A stretch of DNA of 63,747 bases. Origin: Actinobacteria bacterium UBA2279. Lineage in GTDB: Bacteria > Actinomycetota > Coriobacteriia > Anaerosomatales > Anaerosomataceae. Every line of letters begins with the position of its first letter. The first letter of the stretch is position 1. Position numbers and translations under genes: made by a program. The notes beneath the pieces are model-generated. The model saw only the letters and a program-made list of their open reading frames with translations. It did no database searches and was not told the DNA's origin. Where the stretch lies: positions 1 to 63,747 of the forward strand of contig DDWT01000028.1 of assembly GCA_002347365.1 (NCBI GenBank), written 5' to 3'. Of this stretch, positions 15,962 through 24,263 are shown piece after piece.

Positions 15962-16774
15962 ATGATCGAGTTCAAGGGTGTGAGCTACACATACCCGGGG
16001 GCAGACGCACCCGCGCTCGTTGACGTGTCGCTGACGCTGGCACGTGACGAGATCGTTGCGCTCGTTGGAGCGAATGGCTCCGGGAAGTCCACCCTTGCAA
16101 GGCTCTGCAACGGTCTACTCCTGCCGTGCGACGGAGAGGTCATTGTTGCCGGCATTTCCACCGGCGACCCAGAGCGGGTAGTCGATGTCCGTTCCAGTGT
16201 CGGGCTTGTGTCGCAGAATCCCGACAATCAGATCGTAGGTACTGTCGTCGAGGAAGATGTGGCGTTTGGCCCGGAGAACCTTGGTATTGCCCCTGACGAG
16301 CTGCGCGTGCGTGTGGATGCGGCTCTTGTCGCAGTCGGCCTGAGCGGCATGGAGCGCAGGGAGCCACACCTGCTCTCGGAAGGGCAGAAGCAGCGTCTCG
16401 CGGTGGCCGGTGCGCTTGCCATGGGTTCTGAACACCTCATCCTGGACGAGCCCACCTCGATGCTTGACCCTCAGGGTCGCGCTGACGTGCTCGCGGTGAT
16501 GCGACAGTTGCGTGCCGAAGGGCATGGGATTCTCCATATCACTCATCATCTCGATGACGTCGCCCATGCGGACCGCGTGATCGCACTTGACGCGGGCGTG
16601 CTTGCGTTCGAGGGTTCACCCGAGCAGTTGTTCGCCGACGAGGACTTACTGGCACGTCTCGGCCTGGAACTCCCGCCGCTCGCTGCAGTTGCGGCATATC
16701 TGCGTGGGGCAGGCTTCTCATTACCCGTAGCGATCTCAGATGCTCGAGAACTCGTGGAGTCGCTATGGCCCTGA
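15962..16774 (+). CDS. ecfA1: ECF transporter ATPase EcfA1
   Basis: ABC ATPase of 270 residues for an energy-coupling-factor vitamin/metal importer. Walker A GANGSGKST, Q-loop VSQNPDNQIVG, signature LSEGQKQR (E in place of the usual second G) and Walker B LILDEPTSMLD are in order. The pair EcfA1-EcfA2 drives EcfT and exchangeable substrate-binding S proteins. The gene overlaps ecfA2 by 10 bases. No S component lies nearby, so the module is probably shared (group II). Confidence 0.93.
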   Translation: MIEFKGVSYTYPGADAPALVDVSLTLARDEIVALVGANGSGKSTLARLCNGLLLPCDGEVIVAGISTGDPERVVDVRSSVGLVSQNPDNQIVGTVVEEDVAFGPENLGIAPDELRVRVDAALVAVGLSGMERREPHLLSEGQKQRLAVAGALAMGSEHLILDEPTSMLDPQGRADVLAVMRQLRAEGHGILHITHHLDDVAHADRVIALDAGVLAFEGSPEQLFADEDLLARLGLELPPLAAVAAYLRGAGFSLPVAISDARELVESLWP

Positions 16775-17586
16775 TCGCGCGGTCACTCAGCTTCGCCTAC
16801 GACGAAGGCACCTCTGTAGCGACGCCCGTTCTGGCCGCCGTCAACCTCACCGTCGAGCGAGGCGAGACGGTTGTGTGTGTGGGCGCGACGGGTTCGGGCA
16901 AATCCACACTTCTCCGTCTTTGCGCAGGGCTGCTTGAGCCGACCGCAGGCGAGGTCGCTGTTGATGATGCGCCCGCACTTGCCAGAGGAACGGTAGGGAT
17001 CGTGTTTCAGAATCCCGAGTCGCAGCTCTTCGCTGAGACGGTGGCCGCAGATGTAGCCTTCGGACCCAGGAATCTCGGTATCCCGGACGTGGAAGTCGCA
17101 GTCGCCGATGCGTTGAATGCCGTGGGCCTCGATGCGGCGGCGTTCAGTGACCGTTCGCCGTTCACCCTATCGGGAGGAGAGGCTCGGCGAGTGGCGATCG
17201 CCGGTGTCCTGGCCATGCGTACCCCATACCTGTTGCTTGACGAACCGACCGCAGGTCTCGATTCCCACGGTCGCCGTGCGGTGCTGGAGGCGATACGGCG
17301 GACAAGTGCGCATACGGGCATCCTGGTCGTCACCCATGACGCCGAGGAGTTCCTCCCATGGGTCGATCGGGTGATTGCCCTGCATGAAGGTCGTGTGTTG
17401 TTCGAGGGAGCACCGGCAGCCCTTGCCGAGGAGCCTGCGCTCTGGGCCGGGGCGGGACTCGCTCTGCCACAACTCGTGCTCGCGCAGCATCTGGCGAGAC
17501 AGCGGGGCGTCCACATGCCTACCATTGCGCTCGACGTGGAGGGTGCCGCACGCGCACTCGCCGCGGGGAAGGCGGAGGGGCAATGA
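16765..17586 (+). CDS. ecfA2: ECF transporter ATPase EcfA2
   Basis: Second ABC ATPase of the ECF module, 273 residues. Walker A GATGSGKST, signature LSGGEARR, Walker B LLLDEPTAGLD, followed by the H-loop in VVTHDAEEF. The ATG at 16765 lies inside ecfA1, and the stop overlaps the ecfT start (ATGA), so all three are coupled. Its fold and length match the A2 partner. Confidence 0.92.
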   Translation: MALIARSLSFAYDEGTSVATPVLAAVNLTVERGETVVCVGATGSGKSTLLRLCAGLLEPTAGEVAVDDAPALARGTVGIVFQNPESQLFAETVAADVAFGPRNLGIPDVEVAVADALNAVGLDAAAFSDRSPFTLSGGEARRVAIAGVLAMRTPYLLLDEPTAGLDSHGRRAVLEAIRRTSAHTGILVVTHDAEEFLPWVDRVIALHEGRVLFEGAPAALAEEPALWAGAGLALPQLVLAQHLARQRGVHMPTIALDVEGAARALAAGKAEGQ

Positions 17587-18380
17587 GGATTCCGCGCACC
17601 TTCGGGCAGTACGTAGCGGTCGAATCACCCGTTCACGCACTGGATGCCAAGACCAAGATGGGGCTCGTTGCCGCCTTCATGTTCATGCTCTTCACGGTGG
17701 AGAGGTTCTCAGGTCTCGCCGTGGGTAGCGGGCTTGTCATCGCAGCGATCGCGATCGCCCGGGTCCCATGGCGCCTCGCTTTGAGAGGCATAAAAGCCGT
17801 CGCCGTCATCCTGGTATTCACGCTGGTGGCACATGCGGTGAGGTGGAATCCGGCAACCGACACGTTGCTGCGAATCGGTCCGCTCGCCATCGATGCCGAA
17901 GGACTGAAGACGGGGCTCTTCTTCGCCGTTCGGATCGTGCTCCTCGTGGTCGGCACGTCTCTGCTGACGCTCACTACCACCCCGGTCCAACTTACGGACG
18001 GGCTGGAGCGACTCATGCGACCACTCTCGCGGTTTGGCTTCCCGGCGGGCGACGTCGCGATGATGTTGACGGTGGCGCTTCGGTTCATTCCGACGACTGC
18101 CGAGGAGGCCGATAAGATCATCGTTGCGCAAATGGCGCGCGGTGCCCGATTCGATGAGGGCAGCCCCTTGCGTCGTGCAAGGGCGTACATCCCGGTGCTC
18201 ATTCCGCTCTTCGTGAACCTGTTTCGACGTGCGGAGGAGCTCGCTGTCGCAATGGAGTCGCGGTGCTATCACGGCGGTCCCGGGAGAACAAGGCTGAACC
18301 CCGCACGGATGAAGGCCACGGACTGGGCGGTGCTATGCTGTGGAGCAGCGCTTTCCGCGGCACTCGCCGTCTTGTGGTAG
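17583..18380 (+). CDS. ecfT: ECF transporter transmembrane subunit EcfT
   Basis: EcfT, 265 residues, an integral membrane protein with several hydrophobic helices. The coupling-helix motif that contacts the ATPases is visible as ARGARFDEG (about residue 182), with a second likely coupling segment AMESRCYHGG near the end. It starts in the ecfA2 stop (ATGA overlap). The order rplQ-ecfA1-ecfA2-ecfT-truA is common in Gram-positives. Confidence 0.9.
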   Translation: MRIPRTFGQYVAVESPVHALDAKTKMGLVAAFMFMLFTVERFSGLAVGSGLVIAAIAIARVPWRLALRGIKAVAVILVFTLVAHAVRWNPATDTLLRIGPLAIDAEGLKTGLFFAVRIVLLVVGTSLLTLTTTPVQLTDGLERLMRPLSRFGFPAGDVAMMLTVALRFIPTTAEEADKIIVAQMARGARFDEGSPLRRARAYIPVLIPLFVNLFRRAEELAVAMESRCYHGGPGRTRLNPARMKATDWAVLCCGAALSAALAVLW

Positions 18381-18388
18381 GGGGGACT

Positions 18389-19162
18389 GTGACCGAGACG
18401 ATCGTGCTCACGTTGTCGTATGACGGGGTAGGCTTCGCCGGATTCGCGCGCCAGCCCGGTCTCGAAACGGTACAAGGACGCATTGAGCGGGCACTTGCGA
18501 CCACGCTTCGTCAGGAGGTCGAGACCGTGGGTGCCGGTCGCACCGATGCGGGAGTGCATGCGCTGGCCCAGGTCATGAGCTTCTCCGCAACGGGCGCCGA
18601 ACCCGAGGACCGAGCGCTCATGCGCTCGCTGAACGCCCTTTCACGCCCGGGCATCGTTGTGACAGAGGTCCGTCGGGCGCCAACTGAGTTCAGCGCTCGC
18701 CACTCGGCCATTGGCCGGGAGTATCGGTACCGCATCGTACCCGGCCCGATACCTCCTCTGTTCCTGTCGGGGAGATGTTGGTGGGTCAAGCACTCGCTCG
18801 ATCTTGGCGCGATGCGCCGTTCCGCCGAGTCACTTCTCGGAGAACACGACTTCAGATCCTTCTGCGTAGCTGAATCCGCAGAGGGAAAGCGCACGATCCG
18901 GCGTCTTGATTTGATCGAGATCGGCCCGGAGAGCCAGCTCGGGGAGCACAGTATCGTCATCCGCGTCGTAGGCAACGCGTTTCTCCACTCGATGATCCGC
19001 ATCATGGTCGGGAGTCTGGTGGAGGTTGGCCTCGGACGGCGTCCGGAGGAGTGGCTCGACGAGGTGCTGGCCGCGTGTGACCGCAGCGTCGCAGGCCCGA
19101 CTGCCCCTCCGGAAGGCCTCACGCTCTGGCACGTGGAGTATCCCGAGGAATGCTGGCTTTAG
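18389..19162 (+). CDS. truA: tRNA pseudouridine(38-40) synthase TruA
   Basis: TruA, 257 residues, making pseudouridine at positions 38-40 of the tRNA anticodon stem. The catalytic-aspartate motif is AGRTDAGVHA (Asp near residue 55). Later segments REYRYRIVPG and FLHSMIRIMVGSL are typical. The start is GTG at 18389, 8 bases after ecfT, behind a G-rich run (18380-18385); the open frame extends back to 18263 inside ecfT without similarity. Confidence 0.93.
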   Translation: MTETIVLTLSYDGVGFAGFARQPGLETVQGRIERALATTLRQEVETVGAGRTDAGVHALAQVMSFSATGAEPEDRALMRSLNALSRPGIVVTEVRRAPTEFSARHSAIGREYRYRIVPGPIPPLFLSGRCWWVKHSLDLGAMRRSAESLLGEHDFRSFCVAESAEGKRTIRRLDLIEIGPESQLGEHSIVIRVVGNAFLHSMIRIMVGSLVEVGLGRRPEEWLDEVLAACDRSVAGPTAPPEGLTLWHVEYPEECWL

Positions 19163-19209
19163 CGTGGAGTCCTTCGCCCCACGTCTATGGATACGCCCGG
19201 TGGCGTTTG

Positions 19210-19238
19210 TTGACACGCGGAATCGCCGTGGCTATAGT
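19210..19238 (+). promoter_or_regulatory. Near-consensus promoter for rplM-rpsI
   Basis: TTGACA (19210-19215) and TATAGT (19233-19238) are separated by exactly 17 bases, a perfect -35 and a one-mismatch -10. Transcription should start near 19245. This is the best housekeeping promoter in the window and shows that rplM-rpsI is expressed separately from the upstream genes. Confidence 0.85.
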
Positions 19239-19247
19239 CTAAGGGTT

Positions 19248-19278
19248 CGTTTCTCGAGCCCCGTGAACTCAAGAAACG
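19248..19278 (+). promoter_or_regulatory. Candidate L13-type leader hairpin
   Basis: CGTTTCTCGAG (19248-19258) pairs with CTCAAGAAACG (19268-19278), with one mismatch, right at the predicted 5' end of the rplM transcript. L13 leaders that autoregulate rplM-rpsI are known in Gram-positives; whether this one belongs to that family is not established. No terminator follows, so any control would be on translation or RNA stability. Confidence 0.5.
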
Positions 19279-19305
19279 CTGCAACGACTGCTCTTTGGAG
19301 GAACA

Positions 19306-19740
19306 TTGGGAACCTATTACGCAAAGCCCGGCGAGGTGGAGCGCGAGTGGCTGCTCGTCGACGCCACTGACGTGCCGCTTGGCCGTCTGGCGAGCGAAGT
19401 CGCGTCTATCCTGAAGGGGAAGCGCAAGCCACAGTACACCCCTCACGTGGATACCGGCGATTTCGTCATCGTCATCAATGCCAGCAAGATCAAGTTGACC
19501 GGCAACAAGCTCGCCACCAAGAAGAAGTATAGGCACTCTGGTGCACCCGGTGGCTTGAAGGAGACTGCGATCTCCGACATGCTGGCCACACGCCCCGATC
19601 GCGTCATCGAGGGCGCCGTGAAGGGCATGCTGCCCAAGAACACCCTAGGACGGGCCATGGGCGAGAAGCTCAAGGTCTATGGCGGTGCGGAGCACCCCCA
19701 CGCGGCCCAGAAGCCCCGTCAGATCACGCTGGAGGTTTAG
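19306..19740 (+). CDS. rplM: 50S ribosomal protein L13
   Basis: L13, 144 residues, an early-assembly 50S protein. Motifs WLLVDATDVPLGRLASEVA, HVDTGDFVIVINASKI and the C-terminal GAEHPHAAQKPRQITLEV are clear. The start is TTG at 19306 behind TTTGGAGGA (19294-19302). It is 3 bases from rpsI, with which it forms a conserved pair. Confidence 0.97.
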   Translation: MGTYYAKPGEVEREWLLVDATDVPLGRLASEVASILKGKRKPQYTPHVDTGDFVIVINASKIKLTGNKLATKKKYRHSGAPGGLKETAISDMLATRPDRVIEGAVKGMLPKNTLGRAMGEKLKVYGGAEHPHAAQKPRQITLEV

Positions 19741-19743
19741 CGC

Positions 19744-20142
19744 ATGGCTGAGAGCAAGGCAGTCTACTGGGGTACCGGTCGCCGCAAGACGTCGGTGGCG
19801 CGTGTGCGCATCACCCCGGGTACCGGCAACTACGTCATCAACGGCCGCGACTTCGACACCCACTTTGGCCGTGTTGCGCTGAAGACCTTCGTCGAGCAGC
19901 CTTTCAAGGTCACCGAGACGCTCGGTCACTTTGACGTCTACGCGAACATCAAGGGCGGCGGAATCTCGGGACAGGCCGGGGCGCTGCGCCACGGCATCTC
20001 GCGTGCGCTTCTTGAGGCCGGCGACGACTATCGTGGCGAGCTCAAGCGTGCCGGGTTCCTCCGTCGTGACCCGCGTATGGTTGAGCGCAAGAAGTACGGT
20101 CTGAAGAAGGCGCGTAAGCGTCCGCAGTTCTCCAAGCGCTAG
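19744..20142 (+). CDS. rpsI: 30S ribosomal protein S9
   Basis: S9, 132 residues, whose C-terminal tail contacts P-site tRNA (ending ARKRPQFSKR, the conserved KR terminus). The segment YWGTGRRKTSVARVRITPG is the family start. It follows rplM by 3 bases, with GGAGG in the end of rplM as Shine-Dalgarno. A strong terminator follows. Confidence 0.97.
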   Translation: MAESKAVYWGTGRRKTSVARVRITPGTGNYVINGRDFDTHFGRVALKTFVEQPFKVTETLGHFDVYANIKGGGISGQAGALRHGISRALLEAGDDYRGELKRAGFLRRDPRMVERKKYGLKKARKRPQFSKR

Positions 20143-20169
20143 GAGCTGCGAGGCATCCAGGCAGATAGA

Positions 20170-20202
20170 CAAGGCCCGCCCTCGTGGCGGGCCTTGTTTC
20201 TT
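20170..20202 (+). terminator. Intrinsic terminator after rpsI
   Basis: CAAGGCCCGCC (20170-20180) pairs with GGCGGGCCTTG (20186-20196), 11 perfect pairs with loop CTCGT, followed by TTTCTT. This is a clear rho-independent terminator separating rplM-rpsI from glmM. Confidence 0.9.
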
Positions 20203-20217
20203 GAACGGGGAGGCACC

Positions 20218-21552
20218 ATGGCCAGACTGTTCGGTACCGATGGCGTGCGCGGGATCGCTAACGCCGACCTTACTCCCGAGCTTGCGTTCAAACTCGGCGA
20301 GGCGGCAGGACACTTCCTTGGCGAGTTCGGCCGAGGCAGGATCGTTGTCGGTATGGACACCCGACGCAGTGGCGACATGCTGGAGGCTGCCCTGGTCGCC
20401 GGCATTTGTTCCGGAGGAGCCGATGCGCTGCGCTGCGGTATCGTTCCGACGCCTGCTGTCGCGTACCTCACGCGCACCCTGGAAGCTGACGGCGGCGTGG
20501 TCATCTCGGCTTCGCACAATCCGGCCGAGTACAACGGTATCAAGTTCTTCGACCGTGACGGGTTCAAGCTCCCCGACGAGGTCGAGGACGAGATCGAGGA
20601 GTTCCTTGTCTCCGAGCGCGGATGGGTCCGACCTGTCGGAATCGAGGTCGGCACCTCGATCGTGGTCGACGATGCCGTGGAGCGCTACGTAGCTCATGTG
20701 ATAGCCAGCGTCGACGTGGATCTCTCCGGTCTGCGCATCGCAGTCGACTGCGGTCACGGTGCTTCTGCGCGAACGACGCCGCTTGCTCTGGAGCGCCTGG
20801 GAGCCGAGGTCACGACAGTGAACTGTGACTGGAACGGGATGGACATCAACCGTGACTGCGGTTCGACACACTTAGATGTCGTGAGTGAACTCGTACGTTC
20901 CGGGAGATTCGATCTGGGAATAGCGCACGACGGCGATGCTGATCGTGTGCTGGCAGTGGACGAGACCGGAGCGGACGTGGATGGCGACGAGATCATGGCT
21001 GTATGCGCCGCTGACATGATGGCCCGGTCGGCGCTTGCGTACGACACCGTCGTCGCCACCGTGATGAGCAACCTGGGTTTCGAGGTCGCAATGCGACGGC
21101 TCAACGTGAATGTGATCAAGACCAAAGTCGGAGATCGCTACGTCCTGGATCAGATGAGGACTTCAGGAGCGATGCTTGGCGGCGAGCAGTCGGGTCACGT
21201 GATCTTCCTGGAGCACAACACGACCGGCGACGGGCTTGTCTCGGCGGTGAGTCTTGCTGCGATCATCAAGCGCACAGGCAAGCCGTTGTCTGAATTGCGC
21301 AAGGTGATGCAGCGTTTCCCGCAGGTCCTGGTCAATGTGCCCGTTGTCGACAAGGCACGTCTGTCGACGAGTGCGGCGATCCACGACGCGATCCAAGCTG
21401 CCGAGGAGCGCTTGGGCGACCATGGACGCGTGTTGGTGCGCGCGTCGGGCACAGAGGCGCTCGTGCGCGTCATGGCCGAAGCCGCCGACTGCGAGACCGC
21501 ACAACAAGTGGTGGACGCGATCGTCGCGGTCGTGCAGCGCGAGTTGGCGTAG
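20218..21552 (+). CDS. glmM: Phosphoglucosamine mutase
   Basis: GlmM, 444 residues, interconverting glucosamine-6-P and glucosamine-1-P on the way to UDP-GlcNAc for peptidoglycan. The catalytic serine lies in ISASHNP (about 96-102), the metal loop is DGDADR, the substrate-specificity loop GEQSGH, and the phosphate loop RASGTE near the C-terminus. GGGGAGGCACC precedes ATG 20218. It lies next to glmS, which makes its substrate. Confidence 0.96.
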   Translation: MARLFGTDGVRGIANADLTPELAFKLGEAAGHFLGEFGRGRIVVGMDTRRSGDMLEAALVAGICSGGADALRCGIVPTPAVAYLTRTLEADGGVVISASHNPAEYNGIKFFDRDGFKLPDEVEDEIEEFLVSERGWVRPVGIEVGTSIVVDDAVERYVAHVIASVDVDLSGLRIAVDCGHGASARTTPLALERLGAEVTTVNCDWNGMDINRDCGSTHLDVVSELVRSGRFDLGIAHDGDADRVLAVDETGADVDGDEIMAVCAADMMARSALAYDTVVATVMSNLGFEVAMRRLNVNVIKTKVGDRYVLDQMRTSGAMLGGEQSGHVIFLEHNTTGDGLVSAVSLAAIIKRTGKPLSELRKVMQRFPQVLVNVPVVDKARLSTSAAIHDAIQAAEERLGDHGRVLVRASGTEALVRVMAEAADCETAQQVVDAIVAVVQRELA

Positions 21553-21583
21553 CGCCGCTGTAACCCTGCCGTCACGTGCGCTC

Positions 21584-21592
21584 TGATAGAAT
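21584..21592 (+). promoter_or_regulatory. Extended -10 promoter for glmS transcript
   Basis: TGATAGAAT (21584-21592) is an extended -10 (TGn plus TAGAAT). No good -35 is seen 16-18 bases upstream. Transcription would start near 21599, about 22 bases before the ribozyme cleavage site, which is how glmS ribozymes are usually placed. Confidence 0.5.
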
Positions 21593-21620
21593 CGCAGCGT
21601 ACGCGACGATCGAAGAAAGG

Positions 21621-21780
21621 AGCGCCTGCGCATCTTGCGGCAAGCGCCGGGCCTGACGGAGTCAGGTGACGAGGCGGGGGTCTATCGAAATATTCGGCGG
21701 ATGGCCCTCCGGCCCTACCGGGGTCGAAACGGTGTCGACAAAACACCCGGGTGACCGGGAGACAAAGCGACACCGGACCG
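21621..21780 (+). promoter_or_regulatory. glmS self-cleaving ribozyme-riboswitch
   Basis: Conserved glmS ribozyme segments appear in the right order: AGCGCC (21621-21626, cleavage expected after A21621), a variable stem CCTGAC/GTCAGG (from 21652), GACGAGG (21667-21673), TATCGA (21682-21687), TTCGGCGGATG (21692-21702), then peripheral stems. Of these, CGGTGTCG (21730-21737) pairs with CGACACCG (21768-21775), and CCCGG-GTGA-CCGGG (21746-21759) is capped by a GNRA loop, followed by the conserved ACAAAG (21762-21767). In this class glucosamine-6-phosphate acts as cofactor for cleavage and the cleaved glmS mRNA is degraded, giving product feedback. The remaining leader (21781-21873) holds a weaker CGTAC/GTACG stem and no gene. 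Confidence 0.93.
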
Positions 21781-21890
21781 GTTTCTCTGTGTACGGACCC
21801 AGAAGCACTCCGGTCCGGCACGTTCGTACATTCCCGCGGCATGCGCCGTACGGAATCCAGTGCAGACATCTTCGAGGGAGGACTCTCCTT

Positions 21891-23717
21891 ATGTGTGGAA
21901 TCGTCGGATACGTAGGACCACGTCAAGCGAGCGACGTCTTGCTCGGCGGTCTTTCGCGTCTCGAGTATCGCGGGTATGACTCCGCAGGTGTCGCCATCGT
22001 GAGTAACGGGGTACTCGGCGTCAGCCGCCGCGTAGGCAAGCTCGTCAACCTGCGTGAGGCGGTGACAGAGACGCCGGTTCCGGGCTCTGTCGGCATCGGC
22101 CATACGCGTTGGGCGACGCACGGCAAACCCAGCATCGAGAATGCGCATCCCCATGTCGATTGCACGGGTCGAATCGCGGTCGTCCACAACGGCATCATCG
22201 AGAACTACGTCGAGTTGCGCGGGGAGCTCGCGGCCAACGGCCATGCTCTGCTCTCCGAGACCGACACGGAAGTGGTAGCGCACCTTGTCGAGAGCTACTA
22301 TGACGGCGATCTGACCGCTGCGGTTCTCAAGACCGTCAGGCGGCTCGAGGGCGCGTATGCCTTAGCCATCGTGCATCTTGATCACCCTGAGACACTCGTA
22401 GCCGCTCGAGTGGACTCTCCGCTCATCATCGGCTTGGGCGATGGCGAGAACATCGTTGCGAGCGATATCCCCGCAGTGCTGGAGTACACGCGCGAGGTCC
22501 TTGTTCTTGAGGATGGCGATATCGCCACCGTGACCGCCGACGGAGTCGATGTGGTAGATGTGACGGGCACACGCAGGCAGCCCGAGATCATGCACGTCGA
22601 ATGGAATCTCGATGCCGCCGAGAAGGGCGGCTACGAGGACTTCATGCTCAAGGAGATACACGAGCAGCCGCGCGCCATTCGCGAGACGCTGCGCGGACGC
22701 ATGGGTGCGGATGGCATCATCCAGCTCTCGGAGCTCCAGATGACAGAGGAGCAGTTGTCGGCGGTGAACCGTGTGTTCATCGTTGCCTGCGGAACCAGCT
22801 ATCATGCCGCCATCGTCGCGAAGTACCTGATCGAGCAGTGGGCACGCGTCCCCGTCGAGGTAGACGTGTCGAGCGAGTTCCGCTACCGGGACCCTATCGT
22901 CGACGAGGACACGCTGGTTGTCGCCATCACGCAGTCGGGTGAGACCACCGACACACTTGCGGCTGTTCGTGAGGCCCGGCGACGTGGCGCCAAGGTCTTT
23001 GCGATCACCAACGTGGTCGGTAGTCGCGTGACCCGCGAGAGCGACGGTGTCATCTACACGCATGCGGGGCCGGAGATCGGTGTTGCTGCGACCAAGACCT
23101 TCACTGCACAGATCGCCGCACTCAATGTGCTGGCACTCAAGCTTGCGCAGGCGAAAGGCACCCTTGAGCAGCCGCGTGTGGAAGCCCTGTGGGAAGAGGT
23201 TGCGCGACTTCCCGAGATCGTTGAGGCGATCTTGGCGGATGAACATGAGGTCGAGGCATGCGCCCGAGAGTACATAGATGTGGTGTCTTCGCTCTTCCTT
23301 GGACGGGGTGTAGGCGTACCCGTGGCGATGGAAGGCGCTCTCAAACTCAAGGAGATCTCCTATATACACGCGGAGGCGTACCCTGCCGGTGAGATGAAGC
23401 ACGGCCCCATCGCGTTGATCACACCCGAGGTTCCCGTCGTTGTCGTCGCGATACAAGGGCACACATATGAGAAAGTCGTATCGAATATCCAGGAGGTGCG
23501 AGCACGCGGTGCACGCGTGATCGCTGTTGCCACGTACGGCGACGATGACATCCGGGCGCATGCGGAACACGTACTCTACATACCGCGCACGTCCGAGGAC
23601 ATTGCTGCGATACCCGCCACGATCCCGCTCCAGTTACTGAGCTACCATATTGCCAAGATGCGGGGCTGCAACGTGGACCAGCCCCGAAATCTCGCCAAAT
23701 CAGTCACGGTGGAGTAG
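21891..23717 (+). CDS. glmS: Glutamine-fructose-6-phosphate aminotransferase
   Basis: GlmS, 608 residues, making glucosamine-6-P from fructose-6-P and glutamine, the first step to UDP-GlcNAc. Cys2 is the N-terminal nucleophile (MCGIVGYVG); the glutaminase domain spans about 1-230. Two SIS isomerase domains follow, with SGETTDT, the catalytic region LKEISYIHAEAYPAGEMKHG, and the C-terminus QPRNLAKSVTVE. ATG 21891 has GGGAGGA at 21876-21882. The open frame extends upstream through the ribozyme, but that is chance. Confidence 0.97.
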   Translation: MCGIVGYVGPRQASDVLLGGLSRLEYRGYDSAGVAIVSNGVLGVSRRVGKLVNLREAVTETPVPGSVGIGHTRWATHGKPSIENAHPHVDCTGRIAVVHNGIIENYVELRGELAANGHALLSETDTEVVAHLVESYYDGDLTAAVLKTVRRLEGAYALAIVHLDHPETLVAARVDSPLIIGLGDGENIVASDIPAVLEYTREVLVLEDGDIATVTADGVDVVDVTGTRRQPEIMHVEWNLDAAEKGGYEDFMLKEIHEQPRAIRETLRGRMGADGIIQLSELQMTEEQLSAVNRVFIVACGTSYHAAIVAKYLIEQWARVPVEVDVSSEFRYRDPIVDEDTLVVAITQSGETTDTLAAVREARRRGAKVFAITNVVGSRVTRESDGVIYTHAGPEIGVAATKTFTAQIAALNVLALKLAQAKGTLEQPRVEALWEEVARLPEIVEAILADEHEVEACAREYIDVVSSLFLGRGVGVPVAMEGALKLKEISYIHAEAYPAGEMKHGPIALITPEVPVVVVAIQGHTYEKVVSNIQEVRARGARVIAVATYGDDDIRAHAEHVLYIPRTSEDIAAIPATIPLQLLSYHIAKMRGCNVDQPRNLAKSVTVE

Positions 23718-23719
23718 CG

Positions 23720-24208
23720 ATGATCACGGGTCTCGGGGTGGACATCGTAGAAATCGATCGGATGCGCACCGCGCTGCAACGGCACCCGCGTATCAAAGAG
23801 CGGATCTTCTCGGAAGAAGAGCGTAGCTATTGTGAGGGACGCAACAAGCCCGAGATTCACTACGCGATGCGATTCGCCGCGAAGGAAGCCGTTCTCAAGG
23901 CGCTCGGCACCGGATTCGCGGGTATGAGGTTCACGGATGTCGAGGTCCTGCGTGATGAGCGCGGTCGTCCGGTGCCACACCTCAAGGGTCGTGCGGCCGA
24001 AGTGGCTGCCGAATACGGCGTTGTGGAGATGCACCTGTCGCTGTCGTTCACGCACACGACCGCCGTTGCATCCGCGGTGGCTATCACCGAGCAGATGCGT
24101 CCTCGCAGGGAGGAGCCGGAACTGACGCAGCAGCAGAAGCTTGCCGCGACGTTCAAGGAGGTTCGAGGATTGCTTGATGATGTGGGGAAGGATACCGACG
24201 ACGCGTGA
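23720..24208 (+). CDS. acpS: Holo-[acyl-carrier-protein] synthase
   Basis: AcpS, 162 residues, transferring phosphopantetheine from CoA to acyl carrier protein. The magnesium-site motifs are GLGVDIVEIDRM at the N-terminus and RFAAKEAVLKALGTG in the middle; SFTHTTAVASAVAI ends the family domain. About 38 extra residues follow, charged and glutamine-rich (to KDTDDA), beyond the usual length near 125. It starts 2 bases after glmS. Confidence 0.92.
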   Translation: MITGLGVDIVEIDRMRTALQRHPRIKERIFSEEERSYCEGRNKPEIHYAMRFAAKEAVLKALGTGFAGMRFTDVEVLRDERGRPVPHLKGRAAEVAAEYGVVEMHLSLSFTHTTAVASAVAITEQMRPRREEPELTQQQKLAATFKEVRGLLDDVGKDTDDA

Positions 24209-24218
24209 GGCCAGCCGG

Positions 24219-24248
24219 AGGGCCGTGCGATGAAGCGCGGCCCTTTCT
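24219..24248 (+). terminator. Terminator-like hairpin after acpS
   Basis: AGGGCCGTGC (24219-24228) pairs with GCGCGGCCCT (24235-24244), nine Watson-Crick pairs and one wobble, loop GATGAA, followed by TTCT. The short T run makes it a moderate intrinsic terminator between acpS and nnr. Confidence 0.65.
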
Positions 24249-24263
24249 CGTAGGGAGGCACGG

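Noticed and set aside
21666..21890. In-frame N-terminal extension of glmS to 21666
   Set aside because: It would translate the ribozyme and displace the catalytic N-terminal cysteine; ATG 21891 has a good Shine-Dalgarno.
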